DNA of 64,000 bases from Nocardia sp. NBC_01327 (GTDB taxonomy: Bacteria > Actinomycetota > Actinomycetes > Mycobacteriales > Mycobacteriaceae). The notes beneath the pieces were generated by a model. The model did no database searches and was not told the DNA's origin. It saw nothing but the letters and a program-made list of their open reading frames with translations. Position numbers and translations under genes: made by a program. The stretch spans positions 5,766,001 to 5,830,000 of the forward strand of contig NZ_CP108383.1 in the NCBI RefSeq assembly GCF_035958815.1, in the 5' to 3' direction. Below, piece after piece: positions 17,019 to 25,804 of the stretch (position 1 is its first letter; every line of letters begins with the position of its first letter).

Positions 17019-17788
17019 TTCGATCTCCAGAGGGTGGTGCGGGGTCGGCGAGTGAGCTGTTCGAGTACCAGCACGGCGGTCAGGAACAGCAGGCCCAGGA
17101 TCATGGCGGCGGTGACATAGGCCGAGGCGCGGGGATAGGCGGTATTGGCGGCGGCGGAGGTGATACGACTGCCGAGTCCGTGCTGCAGGCCGCCGAAGTA
17201 TTCGGCGATGATGGCCGCGATCACGGCGCCCGGCGCGGCAATCCGCAAACCGGTGAACAGGTGTGGCAGGGCGGCGGGCAGTCGGACGGTGCGGGTGATC
17301 TGCCACCCGGTGGCGGCGTACGCGGTCATGAGGTCGGACTGCACCTGCGGTACCTGGCGCAATCCCCGGACGGTGCTGACGAATACCGGGAAGAACACCA
17401 CGATCGCGGCGACCAGCCGGCGCGGGAAATCGGTGGTCGTGGAGTACATGGAGTTCAGCAGCGGTGCGAGCGCCACGATCGGCACCGCCGCCGCGCCCGC
17501 CGAGAGCGCACCGAGCAGACCGCCGACCACGTCGAACCGGACCGCCAGCATGGCGGCGGCGATGCCGAGGAACGCGCCGACGAAAAGCCCGATGAGCGCA
17601 TTGGTTCCGGTGGCCACGGCGGCCTTGGCGATGGCGTCGAAATTACTGGAGAAGGCCTCGGCGATCGCCGATGGCGAGGGCAACAGAAAGGACGGCACAC
17701 CCGCCGCGACAGTGAGCAACTGCCAGAGTGCGAGCATGGTCACGCCGAAGAGCACCGGCGGCAGGCCGGTTCGGAGTATGCGGGTCAC
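17015..17788 (-). CDS. ABC importer permease 2
   Basis: A 257-residue inner-membrane permease of the SsuC/TauC/ThiX type with about six helices and the EAA-like coupling segment (YAATGWQITRTVRLPAALPH). Its GTG start overlaps the ATPase stop (GTGA) and its stop overlaps the receptor start, so it is tightly coupled at both ends. It presumably pairs with permease 1 (18633-19601) as a heterodimer. Confidence 0.85.
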   Translation of the reverse strand: MTRILRTGLPPVLFGVTMLALWQLLTVAAGVPSFLLPSPSAIAEAFSSNFDAIAKAAVATGTNALIGLFVGAFLGIAAAMLAVRFDVVGGLLGALSAGAAAVPIVALAPLLNSMYSTTTDFPRRLVAAIVVFFPVFVSTVRGLRQVPQVQSDLMTAYAATGWQITRTVRLPAALPHLFTGLRIAAPGAVIAAIIAEYFGGLQHGLGSRITSAAANTAYPRASAYVTAAMILGLLFLTAVLVLEQLTRRPRTTLWRSK

Positions 17789-18636
17789 CGGATATCCCGT
17801 CCCGCAGTGGTGCTCGGCTCGGTGCCGTGCCCTTCATGCAGTGCGGCGCGCACGGCGGCGACCGCCGCGAAGAAGGCGTCGCTCGCGCGCACGTCGGTGT
17901 CGGCGTGCCGGTCCCAGCCGCCGGTTTCCAGCACCGCGGTGATGCGCCCGGGTCGCGGCGTCATGACCACCACCCGATCGGAGAGGAATACCGCCTCGGG
18001 AATGGAGTGCGTGACGAAAATGACCGCGGCCCCGGTCTCTTCGGCAATGCGCAGCAGCTCGCCCTGCATGCGCTCGCGGGTCATCTCGTCGAGTGCGCCG
18101 AAGGGTTCGTCCATGAGCAGCAGCGGCGGTTTGCGGGCCAGGGCGCGGGCAATGGCGACGCGCTGCTGCATACCGCCGGAGAGTTCGCCGGGATAGCGCC
18201 GGGCGAAATCGGTCAGGCCGGTGATCTCCAGCAGTTCCGCGCTGCGGGAACGGCGTTCCCGCTTGCCGATACCGTGCAATTGCAGCGGTAGTTCGACGTT
18301 TTCCTGCACGGTGCGCCAGTCCAGGAGTCCGGCCTGCTGGAAGGCGATGCCGTAGTCCTGGTCCAGTCGCGCCTGGCGGGCGGATTTGCCGTGCACCACA
18401 ACGGTTCCCGAACTCGGCTGTTCCAAATCGGCGACAATGCGCAGCAGTGTCGACTTGCCGCAGCCGGAAGGTCCGATGAGAGAGACGAATTCACCGGCGG
18501 CGACCGTCAGACTCACCTCCCGCAACGCCGTGACCGCCCCCGCGGTGAAGATCTTGCCGACCGCGCTCAACTCCACGGCGGAGACGGAATCGGCTGGTGC
18601 GGGCGGCTCTTCGGCCACGGATGCTTCGACGGTCAC
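17785..18636 (-). CDS. ABC importer ATPase
   Basis: A 283-residue ATP-binding subunit with Walker A GPSGCGKST, a Q-loop (AFQQAGLLDWRTVQEN), signature LSGGMQQR, Walker B LLLMDEP and switch His in VTHS. It belongs to the nitrate/sulfonate/taurine/pyrimidine importer group. The GTG start follows AGGAGG and overlaps the permease 1 stop by 4 bases. One ATPase gene serves two different permeases here. Confidence 0.9.
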   Translation of the reverse strand: MTVEASVAEEPPAPADSVSAVELSAVGKIFTAGAVTALREVSLTVAAGEFVSLIGPSGCGKSTLLRIVADLEQPSSGTVVVHGKSARQARLDQDYGIAFQQAGLLDWRTVQENVELPLQLHGIGKRERRSRSAELLEITGLTDFARRYPGELSGGMQQRVAIARALARKPPLLLMDEPFGALDEMTRERMQGELLRIAEETGAAVIFVTHSIPEAVFLSDRVVVMTPRPGRITAVLETGGWDRHADTDVRASDAFFAAVAAVRAALHEGHGTEPSTTAGRDIR

Positions 18637-19601
18637 TGGGTACCTCCTGAGGAACGGCCGCGGCTGTAGCGGCGCAGCGCGAACTCGGCCAGCCCGACCA
18701 GGGCGGTGAGCACCACGCCGAGCAGAGCTGCCGCGATGACCGCGGCATACAGCCGGGCGGCATTACCGGTGGACTGCTGGGAGAACACGATGATCTGGCG
18801 GCCGATACCACCGGCTGTGCCGGTGGAGATCTCGGCGACCACCGACCCGATCACCGCCGCGGCCGCGCCCAGTCGCAGGGCGGGCAGCAGATACGGCACG
18901 GAGGCGGGCAATCGCAGATGCAGCAGGGTGCGCCACCAGCCGGCCGCGCAGCTGTGCAGCAGTTCCACCGAAGCCTTGGACGGTGACTGCAAACCGCGCA
19001 GCATGCCGATGGCGACCGGGAAGAACACCAGGTAGGAGGCGATCACCACAATGCTCATCCAGGGCTGCCAGGGCTGGCCCGCGATATGGATGCGACCGCC
19101 CCAGCCCGCCACCAGCGGAGCGAGCGCGATCAGCGGAATCGTCTGGGAGACGATCACATACGGCAGCAGACCACGCTCCACCCACGCGAACCGCTGCATG
19201 AGCACGGCGAGCGCTATGCCCACCACGGTGCCCGCCACCAAGGCCAGCAGCGCCAGCCCGAAGGTGAACCCCGCCGTGTGCAGCAGGGTCGCGCCGACGG
19301 TGCGCTTACCGTCGCGCTCGCCGAGGACCGTGATCACCGCCCATACATGCGGCAGCGCGCCGTCGGAGGTGCGCGGCAGCACGCGGGTGCTGCCGAGGCT
19401 GACACCATTGGCGGGCACCAGATCCTTCACCAGTTCCCACGCGGCGAGCAGCAATACGAAGCCCGCCACGGGATAGCCCGCCGAACGCAGCAGCGCGGCC
19501 CCGCGGCTGCGGGCGGACCCCGCGAATTCCGAGCGCGGCGGCAGCACGGCCGCCGCGAGATCGAGTACCGGTTCGGGCGCCACCGTTGTCGAGTCGGTCA
19601 T
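18633..19601 (-). CDS. ABC importer permease 1
   Basis: A 322-residue permease, longer than usual because of an N-terminal cytoplasmic extension of about 40 residues and an extra periplasmic insert after helix 1. The coupling helix region (HSCAAGWWRTLLHLRLPASVPY) is normal for the family. It is a distinct sequence from permease 2. It is separated from the upstream oxidoreductase by only 88 bases on the same strand, with no hairpin in between, so it is probably in the same operon. Confidence 0.85.
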   Translation of the reverse strand: MTDSTTVAPEPVLDLAAAVLPPRSEFAGSARSRGAALLRSAGYPVAGFVLLLAAWELVKDLVPANGVSLGSTRVLPRTSDGALPHVWAVITVLGERDGKRTVGATLLHTAGFTFGLALLALVAGTVVGIALAVLMQRFAWVERGLLPYVIVSQTIPLIALAPLVAGWGGRIHIAGQPWQPWMSIVVIASYLVFFPVAIGMLRGLQSPSKASVELLHSCAAGWWRTLLHLRLPASVPYLLPALRLGAAAAVIGSVVAEISTGTAGGIGRQIIVFSQQSTGNAARLYAAVIAAALLGVVLTALVGLAEFALRRYSRGRSSGGTQ

Positions 19602-19689
19602 AGTCGCTCACCCGGTGCGCTCGAATGCCGTCGGCGGACGTCGCGGCGAGTGCACACACGCGGCGAATCACGCACCGCTGCTGTCGATC

Positions 19690-20727
19690 TCACAAAGTAC
19701 TCACTGTCGCCGTGACGGGATGCGCGAGGCGCGGAAGCACCGATTCCCCGTATGCCTCGAGCGTCGAGGTCTTGGCATCATGCTGCAGGTAGACCGCGAA
19801 CTGGTCGACGCCGAGCGCCTCCAGTTCGCGCAATCGCACCAGATGCTCATCCGGACTGCCGATCAGGCAGAACCGATCCACGATGGAGTCGGGCACGAAG
19901 TCGGCGTGCGTATTCCCGGCGCGCCCGTGCTGGTTGTAGTCGTAACCCTGACGGCCCGCGATGTATTCGGTGAGCGCCTCCGGAACCTCGCTGTCGGCGC
20001 CGTATCTGGCGACGATATCGGCGACGTGGTTGCCGACCATGCCGCCGAACCAACGACATTGCTCCCGTGCGTGTTTCAGCCCCGGCACCGTCCCGTCGGT
20101 GATGTAGGCGGGGGCGGCGACGCAGATGGTCACCTCCTTCGGGTCGCGTCCGGCGCGTTCGGCGGCAGCCCGGACCCGGGCGATGGTCCACGCGGTGATA
20201 TCCGGATCTGCGAGCTGCAGGATGAAGCCGTCCGCCACCTCACCGGTGAGATCCAGTGCGCGCGGCCCGTATCCGGCCACCCACACCGGCAGTCGCGAGG
20301 ACTGCGCCCACGGGAGCCGGACGGTGGTATCACCGATGGTGGCGGTGCGGCCATTGCCCAGTTCCCTGATCACCTCGATGGATTCGCGCAGCGTCGCCAG
20401 ATTCGACGGCCGCCCGCCCAGCGTGCGCACGGCCGAATCCCCGCGCCCGATACCGCAGATGGTGCGATTGCCGAACATCTCGTTGAGCGTGGCGAAGGTC
20501 GAGGCGGTCACCGTCCAGTCCCGGGTGGCCGGATTGGTGACCATCGGCCCGACCACGACTTTGCGGGTGGTGGCCAGGATCTGGCTGTAGATCACATACG
20601 GCTCCTGCCACAGCAGATGCGAGTCGAAGGTCCACACGTGCGAGAAGCCGTGTGTCTCGGCGATTCTCGCCAGTTCCACGACCCGGGAGGCGGGCGGCGT
20701 GCATTGCAGAACCACTCCGATATCCAT
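19690..20727 (-). CDS. LLM-class (F420/flavin-dependent) oxidoreductase
   Basis: A 345-residue luciferase-like TIM-barrel enzyme (HVWTFDSH near the N-terminus; GRGDSAVRTLGG; PVWVAGYGPRALDLTGEVADG). In actinomycetes many such proteins use F420 in place of FMN. GGAGGG lies 7 bases before the ATG, so the long upstream open frame is discounted. It lies between the transporter genes and the dihydropyrimidinase gene, with no dihydropyrimidine dehydrogenase (PreA/PreT) in the cluster, so it may perform the redox step of this pathway. That assignment is inference. Confidence 0.8.
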   Translation of the reverse strand: MDIGVVLQCTPPASRVVELARIAETHGFSHVWTFDSHLLWQEPYVIYSQILATTRKVVVGPMVTNPATRDWTVTASTFATLNEMFGNRTICGIGRGDSAVRTLGGRPSNLATLRESIEVIRELGNGRTATIGDTTVRLPWAQSSRLPVWVAGYGPRALDLTGEVADGFILQLADPDITAWTIARVRAAAERAGRDPKEVTICVAAPAYITDGTVPGLKHAREQCRWFGGMVGNHVADIVARYGADSEVPEALTEYIAGRQGYDYNQHGRAGNTHADFVPDSIVDRFCLIGSPDEHLVRLRELEALGVDQFAVYLQHDAKTSTLEAYGESVLPRLAHPVTATVSTL

Positions 20728-20747
20728 GCGGGCACCCTCCGTTCGAA

Positions 20748-22166
20748 TCAGATGAGGTTCTGGGACAGTTCGCGTTTCACGAAGCGGCCGTGACCGGCCG
20801 TGCCCAGGTACTGCCCGGCATCGATGACGACCCGGCCCCGGGACAGCACCGTGTCCACATGCCCGTCGATCTCGAAGCCCTCGTAGGCCGAGTAGTCCAT
20901 ATTCATGTGATGGGTCTTGCCGAGCCCGATGCTGGTGTGCCCGTTCGGGTCGTAGATCACGATGTCGGCATCGGCACCCGGGCTGATGACGCCCTTGCGC
21001 GGATACATGCCGAACATGCGCGCGGGCGTCGTGCAGCACACCTCGACCCACTTCTCCAGGGAGATGCGGCCGTCCTTCACCCCCTGGAACATGAGATCCA
21101 TCCGGTGTTCGACGCCGCCGATCCCATTGGGGATCTTGCTGAAATCGCCGACACCGAGGTCCTTTTGGCCCTTCATGCAGAAGGGGCAGTGGTCGGTGGC
21201 CACACTGGTGACGTCGCCGGTGCGGAGGTACCGCCACAGCTCGTCCTGATGCCCTTCCTCCCGCGATCGCAGCGGCGTCGAGCACACCCACTTCGCGCCC
21301 TCGAAACCCGGTGCGCCCAACTGCTCTTCGAGCGACAGGTACAGGTACTGCGGACAGGTTTCGCCGAAGACGTTCTGCCCCTTCCCCCGTGCGGTCGCGA
21401 TCTGTTCGAGCGCCTGTTTGGCCGAGACGTGCACGACGTACAGCGGTGCACCGGTCACCTGCGCCAGCATGATGGCGCGATGCGTGGCCTCCTCCTCCAA
21501 TTGCCAAGGCCGCGAGGTGCCGTGGAAGTAGGGCGAGGTATCACCGCGCTGGATCGACTGCTCCACGAGCACATCGATGGCAATGCCGTTCTCCGCGTGC
21601 ATCATCAGCAGCGCCCCGAGGTCGCCGGCGCTCTGCATGGCGCGCAGGATCTGCCCGTCGTCGGAGTAGAAGACGCCCGGGTAGGCCATGAACAGCTTGA
21701 AGCTGGTGACGCCCTCGGACACCAATTCCGCCATGCCCTTGAGGGATTCGGCGTTCACGTCACCGATGATCTGATGGAATCCGTAGTCGACGGCGCATTT
21801 GCCCGCCGCCTTCTGATGCCACAGCGCCAGGGTGTCCTGCACGCGCTCGCCCGGCTTCTGGATGGCGAAGTCGACAATGGTGGTGGTGCCGCCCCACGCC
21901 GCGGCCCGGGTACCGGTCTCGAAGGTGTCCGAGGCCTCGGTGCCGCCGAACGGCATCTGCATATGCGTATGGCCGTCGACGCCACCCGGAATCACATACT
22001 TGCCGGTGGCGTCGATGACGGTATCGGCGGCAGCGGCGAGATCACTGCCGAGCGCCGTCGTGCCCGGTTGCACCACTGCCGCAATGGTTTCGCCGTCGAC
22101 CAGTACGTCGAGCAACTGGGAACCGGTGGCGGACACCACCGTTCCGCCGTGAATGAAAGTAAGCAT
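20748..22166 (-). CDS. hydA: dihydropyrimidinase / D-hydantoinase
   Basis: A 472-residue cyclic amidohydrolase that opens dihydrouracil, dihydrothymine or hydantoin rings. All metal and catalytic residues expected are visible: H66-x-H68 (GHTHM), the carboxylated lysine K157 (SFKLFM), H190 (MMHAENG), H246 (VHVSAK) and D325 (TDHCPF). Length matches the bacterial dihydropyrimidinase family. Its ATG overlaps the TGA of the upstream ureidopropionase by one base (TGATG). The product, an N-carbamoyl amino acid, is the substrate of that neighbour. Confidence 0.9.
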   Translation of the reverse strand: MLTFIHGGTVVSATGSQLLDVLVDGETIAAVVQPGTTALGSDLAAAADTVIDATGKYVIPGGVDGHTHMQMPFGGTEASDTFETGTRAAAWGGTTTIVDFAIQKPGERVQDTLALWHQKAAGKCAVDYGFHQIIGDVNAESLKGMAELVSEGVTSFKLFMAYPGVFYSDDGQILRAMQSAGDLGALLMMHAENGIAIDVLVEQSIQRGDTSPYFHGTSRPWQLEEEATHRAIMLAQVTGAPLYVVHVSAKQALEQIATARGKGQNVFGETCPQYLYLSLEEQLGAPGFEGAKWVCSTPLRSREEGHQDELWRYLRTGDVTSVATDHCPFCMKGQKDLGVGDFSKIPNGIGGVEHRMDLMFQGVKDGRISLEKWVEVCCTTPARMFGMYPRKGVISPGADADIVIYDPNGHTSIGLGKTHHMNMDYSAYEGFEIDGHVDTVLSRGRVVIDAGQYLGTAGHGRFVKRELSQNLI

Positions 22167-23002
22167 CAGGGGTTCACCAGCGGTCCGTAGGCGTCCGGAC
22201 GGCGGTCGCGATAGAAGGCCCAGCGGTCGCGCACCACCTTGATCAGATCCATATCGAGATCGCGGACCACGAGTTCGGGACTGGTGTCCGAGGCGACCTC
22301 ACCGACAAATTTGCCCTCCGGATCGACGAAGTAGCTGGTGCCGTAGAAGTCGTCGTCACCGAGCTCTTCGATGCCGACCCGGTTGATCGCCCCGATGTAG
22401 TACTCGTTGGCCACCGCCGAGGCGGGCTGCTCGAGCTTCCACAGATAACTCGACAGCCCGCGTGAGGTGGCCGAGGGATTGAAGACGATCTCCGCGCCCG
22501 CCAGGCCCAGCGCCCGCCAGCCCTCCGGGAAGTGCCGGTCGTAGCAGATGTAGACGCCGACCTTGCCGACCGCGGTATCGAACACCGGCCAGCCCAGATT
22601 GCCGGGCCGGAAGTAGAACTTCTCCCAGAAGCCGGTGACCTGGGGAATGTGGTGCTTGCGGTACTTGCCGAGGTAGGTGCCGTCGGCATCGATGACCGCG
22701 GCGGTGTTGTACAGCAGGCCGGACTGCTCCTGCTCGTACACCGGCAGCACCATCACCATGCCGAGTTCCCGCGCCAGCGCCGCGAACCGGTCTACCGTGG
22801 GACCGGGCACCGATTCCGCGTAGTCGTAGAACTTGGCGTCCTGGACCTGGCAGAAGTAGGGGCCGTAGAACAGCTCCTGGAAGCAGATCACCTTGGCTCC
22901 GGCCGCGGCGGCCTGCCGCGCATAGTCCTCATGCGCCTTGATCATGGATTCTTTGTCGCCGGTCCAGTTCGTCTGGACCAGCGCAGCTCGAACGATTGCC
23001 AT
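22166..23002 (-). CDS. beta-ureidopropionase / N-carbamoyl amino-acid amidohydrolase
   Basis: A 278-residue nitrilase-superfamily enzyme with the Glu-Lys-Cys triad visible at E43 (FQELF), K116 (KYRKHH) and C153 (YICYDRHFPE). It should hydrolyse N-carbamoyl-beta-alanine or similar to the free amino acid, CO2 and ammonia, the final step after the ring opening done by the adjacent gene. It is the first gene of the minus-strand operon and diverges from the MocR regulator across an 83-bp region with several palindromes. Confidence 0.88.
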   Translation of the reverse strand: MAIVRAALVQTNWTGDKESMIKAHEDYARQAAAAGAKVICFQELFYGPYFCQVQDAKFYDYAESVPGPTVDRFAALARELGMVMVLPVYEQEQSGLLYNTAAVIDADGTYLGKYRKHHIPQVTGFWEKFYFRPGNLGWPVFDTAVGKVGVYICYDRHFPEGWRALGLAGAEIVFNPSATSRGLSSYLWKLEQPASAVANEYYIGAINRVGIEELGDDDFYGTSYFVDPEGKFVGEVASDTSPELVVRDLDMDLIKVVRDRWAFYRDRRPDAYGPLVNP

Positions 23003-23005
23003 ACT

Positions 23006-23063
23006 TTGTGATACTGCACCCGAAACGAATTTCGTTGTGTTACAAGTTGACGGAAACAGTTTC
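23006..23063. promoter_or_regulatory. palindrome-rich operator region between pyrimidine operon and MocR gene
   Basis: Three dyads occupy this short gap: TTGTGATAC (23006-23014) facing GTGTTACAA (23037-23045); the perfect odd palindrome ACGAATTTCGT (23025-23035); and the perfect palindrome GAAACAGTTTC (23053-23063). GAAAC also occurs at 23022-23026, giving a directly repeated GAAAC about 31 bases apart, a spacing seen for MocR-type sites. This is the natural site for control of the operon and of the regulator itself. Confidence 0.5.
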
Positions 23064-23085
23064 GTGACCGTAAATCCTGGGGGCA

Positions 23086-24576
23086 GTGGCGGTCACTTCG
23101 TGTGCGCCGACGCAGAATGGCACTGTGACAACGGAACTCGGCCCGGCGACTGCCGACGGCGCATCCGGCGCCGCGGCGGCCCCCACGGGCCTGGCGGTCG
23201 CCGAGTTCCTGGCCGGAGTCCACGATCGCACCGCCGCCGGTATCGCCGCCGCCGTCAGCCACCGCATCCGCTCCGGGGCGCTCCCGCCCGGCACCCGCCT
23301 GCCCACCGTGCGCGAGGTGGCCCGCGCCCTCAAGGTCTCCCCCGCCACGGTCAATCAGGCCTGGCGGGCACTGGCCGGGGCCGGGGCCATCGTGGCGCGC
23401 GGGCGGGCGGGAACGTTCGTGGGCACGCCCCCGCCGCCGGTACCCCTCACCGCGGCGAGCCGGTATCAGCGGCTGCACTCGCAGTCCGATAAGAATTTCC
23501 GCATCGACCTCTCGCGCGGCATCCCCGACCCCGCGCTGCTGCCCGACCTCACCTCGGCCCTGCGGGTGCTGGGCGGTGACGACGCCATCGACGATCTATC
23601 AGCCACCTATCTCGGCGAGGCGGTCCTGCCCGAACTCGAGGCCACCGTACGCGCGGACTGGCCCATGCGCGCGGAACGCTTCACCGTCCTGGACGGCGCC
23701 CTCGACGCCGTGGACCGGCTGCTCGCCGCCCACGTCCGTCTCGGCGATGCGGTACTGGTCGAGAATCCGTGCTTCCCGCCCTTCCTCGACCTGCTCTCCC
23801 GGATCGGAGCCCGGGCGATCCCCGTCGGCATGGACGAATCCGGCCTGCTGCCCGGCGAACTCACCCTCGCCCTCGACCGCTACTCCCCCACGGCCCTGCT
23901 CCTGCAGCCGCGTGCCCAGAACCCCACCGGCGCTTCACTTTCCGCCCGCCGAGTACGCGAACTCACCGATATCCTCATCGACGCCGATCTGCTCATCGTC
24001 GAGGACGATCACTCCGACGGCATCGCGCATTCCCCGCTGCGCTCCCTCGGCAGCCGTCTCCCCCGCCAGGTCGTGCACGTCCGCTCGTACTCCAAATCCC
24101 ACGGCGCCGACCTGCGCCTGGCGGTCGCCGGCGGTCCCGCCGAATTCCTCGACCCCCTCATCGAACGCCGCATGCTCGGCCCCGGCTGGACCAGCCGCCT
24201 GCTGCAACGCGTCCTGCTGCATATGCTCACCGACGAAACCGCGCGCACCACGGTCGCCACCGCCCGCACCACCTATCGCCTCCGCGCCGAAGCCCTCCGC
24301 AAATCCCTGGCCCGCCAAGGCATTACGGTTGCTCGCGGCGACGGCATCAACCTCTGGCTCCCGGTAGCCGACGAGAACGCCGCCATGATCTCCCTCGCCG
24401 CCGCAGGCATCAAAGCCGCCCCCAGCGGCCCCTTCGAGGTCACCGACCACCCCCGCACCGACCACCTCCGCCTCACCATCGCCGCCCTCCACGACGACGA
24501 AATCCCCTCCCTGGCACGGCATCTCGCCACCGCCGCCACCGCCGCCCCCACCTACCGCCGCATCCGCCGCGCCTGA
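23086..24576 (+). CDS. MocR-family regulator (GntR HTH fused to aminotransferase-like domain)
   Basis: About 496 residues. An Ala-rich N-terminus leads into a GntR winged helix (LPPGTRLPTVREVARALKVSPATVNQAW), then a fold-type I aminotransferase-like domain with NPTG, EDDHSD and the PLP-binding lysine in SYSKSHGADLR. MocR proteins sense PLP plus an amine ligand; here a beta-alanine or other product of the divergent operon is a reasonable effector. The start could be GTG 23086 or GTG 23125; neither has a convincing RBS. Late codons are extremely GC-rich. Confidence 0.85.
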   Translation: MAVTSCAPTQNGTVTTELGPATADGASGAAAAPTGLAVAEFLAGVHDRTAAGIAAAVSHRIRSGALPPGTRLPTVREVARALKVSPATVNQAWRALAGAGAIVARGRAGTFVGTPPPPVPLTAASRYQRLHSQSDKNFRIDLSRGIPDPALLPDLTSALRVLGGDDAIDDLSATYLGEAVLPELEATVRADWPMRAERFTVLDGALDAVDRLLAAHVRLGDAVLVENPCFPPFLDLLSRIGARAIPVGMDESGLLPGELTLALDRYSPTALLLQPRAQNPTGASLSARRVRELTDILIDADLLIVEDDHSDGIAHSPLRSLGSRLPRQVVHVRSYSKSHGADLRLAVAGGPAEFLDPLIERRMLGPGWTSRLLQRVLLHMLTDETARTTVATARTTYRLRAEALRKSLARQGITVARGDGINLWLPVADENAAMISLAAAGIKAAPSGPFEVTDHPRTDHLRLTIAALHDDEIPSLARHLATAATAAPTYRRIRRA

Positions 24577-24666
24577 AGACCGAGCGGCCACCCGCGGCGC
24601 CGGTCAATGCCGTGCGCGGCGGGCTATCGTGAATGCCACAGTGCCCGGCGCTCCCTGGGAGGCGAC

Positions 24667-25041
24667 ATGCTCGACTCGGCTCAGCTGATCGGTTTCGTGC
24701 CCACCACCGATATGGATCGGGCACAGGCTTTCTACTCCGGCGTCCTCGGCCTGACACTCACGGAGGTTTCCCCTTTCGCGTGCGTCTTCGACAGCGGCGG
24801 GACCATGCTGCGGGTCACCCGAGTCGATGACCTGACCCCACCACCGTTCACCGTCACGGGCTGGGCGGTCACCGACATCCACACCGCGGTGACGGACCTG
24901 ACCGCCGCCGGAGTCACCTTCGAGCGGTTCGACGGCATGACCCAGGACGGCATCGGCGTATGGACCACCCCCGGCGGCGACTACGTCGCCTGGTTCAAGG
25001 ACCCGGACGGCAACACGCTCTCGCTGACCCAGTTTCACTGA
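24667..25041 (+). CDS. VOC-family (glyoxalase/bleomycin-resistance fold) protein
   Basis: A 124-residue single-domain vicinal-oxygen-chelate protein: MDRAQAFYSGVLGL at the first beta-alpha unit, WFKDPDGNTLSLTQ at the end, as in the family. GGGAGG precedes the ATG. VOC proteins bind metal and do isomerisation, dioxygenation, or drug binding; the specific role is not readable here. Confidence 0.8.
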   Translation: MLDSAQLIGFVPTTDMDRAQAFYSGVLGLTLTEVSPFACVFDSGGTMLRVTRVDDLTPPPFTVTGWAVTDIHTAVTDLTAAGVTFERFDGMTQDGIGVWTTPGGDYVAWFKDPDGNTLSLTQFH

Positions 25042-25068
25042 CATCCGCCGCACAACGGGTGACCTGGA

Positions 25069-25082
25069 TCACTTCTGGTGAT
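25069..25082. promoter_or_regulatory. possible CRP/GlxR-type site GTGA-N6-TCAC
   Basis: GTGACCTGGATCAC matches the symmetric core of the actinobacterial cAMP receptor protein site (GTGA, six bases, TCAC). It lies about 90 bases before the secreted-protein gene at 25173. The match is short, so chance is possible. Confidence 0.3.
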
Positions 25083-25172
25083 CGGCCGGTCGTAACTCAC
25101 GTAACAGCGGCTCAGTCGTAGGACGATTCTCTCCTCGAGGCAGAACATCAACGACGATCGATGGAGGGGTAG

Positions 25173-25583
25173 ATGAATACGATCTTTCGAGGCGTTATCG
25201 GACTGGCCGCCACCGCCGCCGCAACGGGAACCCTGCTGGCCGCAGGCGCCGGCGTCGCCGCCGCGGACGACTGGCCGGTGCAGAACCCCAACAGTCCGGT
25301 AGAGGTGTACGAGGCCACCGGCTTCCTCACGCCGGACAATCCCGCGTATTGGAATCCGCTGGACGCGCGGCAGCGGCTGACCTCGCCCTACGGCAACAGC
25401 ACGCGTGTGGTCTGCACCGCGTTCCACGGCGTCACCATGAGCTGCTGGCAGGCCGATCAGGACGGTAACCCGCACCAGCTCACCCGGCTGCCGTTCAATT
25501 TCCCCAATTTCACCGGATCGAGCGCCCCCGGCGGCGGGCCGAGCCACTTCGTCTACCCCGGCTTCATCCCCGGCATCAACTAG
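25173..25583 (+). CDS. small secreted protein of unknown function
   Basis: A 136-residue exported protein with a signal peptide ending AAA-DD near residue 31 and a mature part of about 105 residues with two cysteines (VVCTAF, MSCWQ) that could form a disulfide. The rest is Pro/Asn-rich and ends in FVYPGFIPGIN. GGAGGGG lies 3-4 bases upstream of the ATG. I recognise no named family; small secreted proteins of this form are common in Nocardia and mycobacteria. A strong terminator follows. Confidence 0.7.
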   Translation: MNTIFRGVIGLAATAAATGTLLAAGAGVAAADDWPVQNPNSPVEVYEATGFLTPDNPAYWNPLDARQRLTSPYGNSTRVVCTAFHGVTMSCWQADQDGNPHQLTRLPFNFPNFTGSSAPGGGPSHFVYPGFIPGIN

Positions 25584-25602
25584 CGCCGCAAGCCCGCCAC
25601 AG

Positions 25603-25674
25603 AACCGCACAGCACGCCCCGACTTCGAACAGCAGGTATATCTGCTGCGCGATGCCGCGGCGTGCTGTGCGGTT
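25603..25674 (+). terminator. double-hairpin terminator
   Basis: Outer 16-bp perfect inverted repeat (AACCGCACAGCACGCC at 25603-25618, GGCGTGCTGTGCGGTT at 25659-25674) followed by TTGA, enclosing a smaller CAGCAG/CTGCTG stem. It sits 20 bases after the secreted-protein stop and may also end the converging ABC exporter transcript. Confidence 0.75.
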
Positions 25675-25689
25675 TTGAGTGCAGGCTGC

Positions 25690-25804
25690 GCTGTCCAACA
25701 CGGGCTGCGCTGGACACGGGCTGCGCGGCTGGACACGGGCTGGGCGGCTGGACGCGGGCTGGGCGGCTGGACGCGGGCTGGGCGGCTGGACGCGGGCTGG
25801 GCGG
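25690..25804. repeat. 19-bp tandem repeat at the end of the ABC exporter gene
   Basis: About six copies of a 19-base unit (CTGGACGCGGGCTGGGCGG and variants, the first ones with ACACGGGCTG) run between the terminator and the stop codon of the exporter gene at 25805. The last three copies are identical, which points to recent slippage. It is not a CRISPR: there are no spacers. Confidence 0.7.

Noticed and set aside
25690..25804. Possible CRISPR or attachment-site repeats
   Set aside because: The 19-bp units are directly adjacent with no spacers and no integrase or cas gene is nearby.
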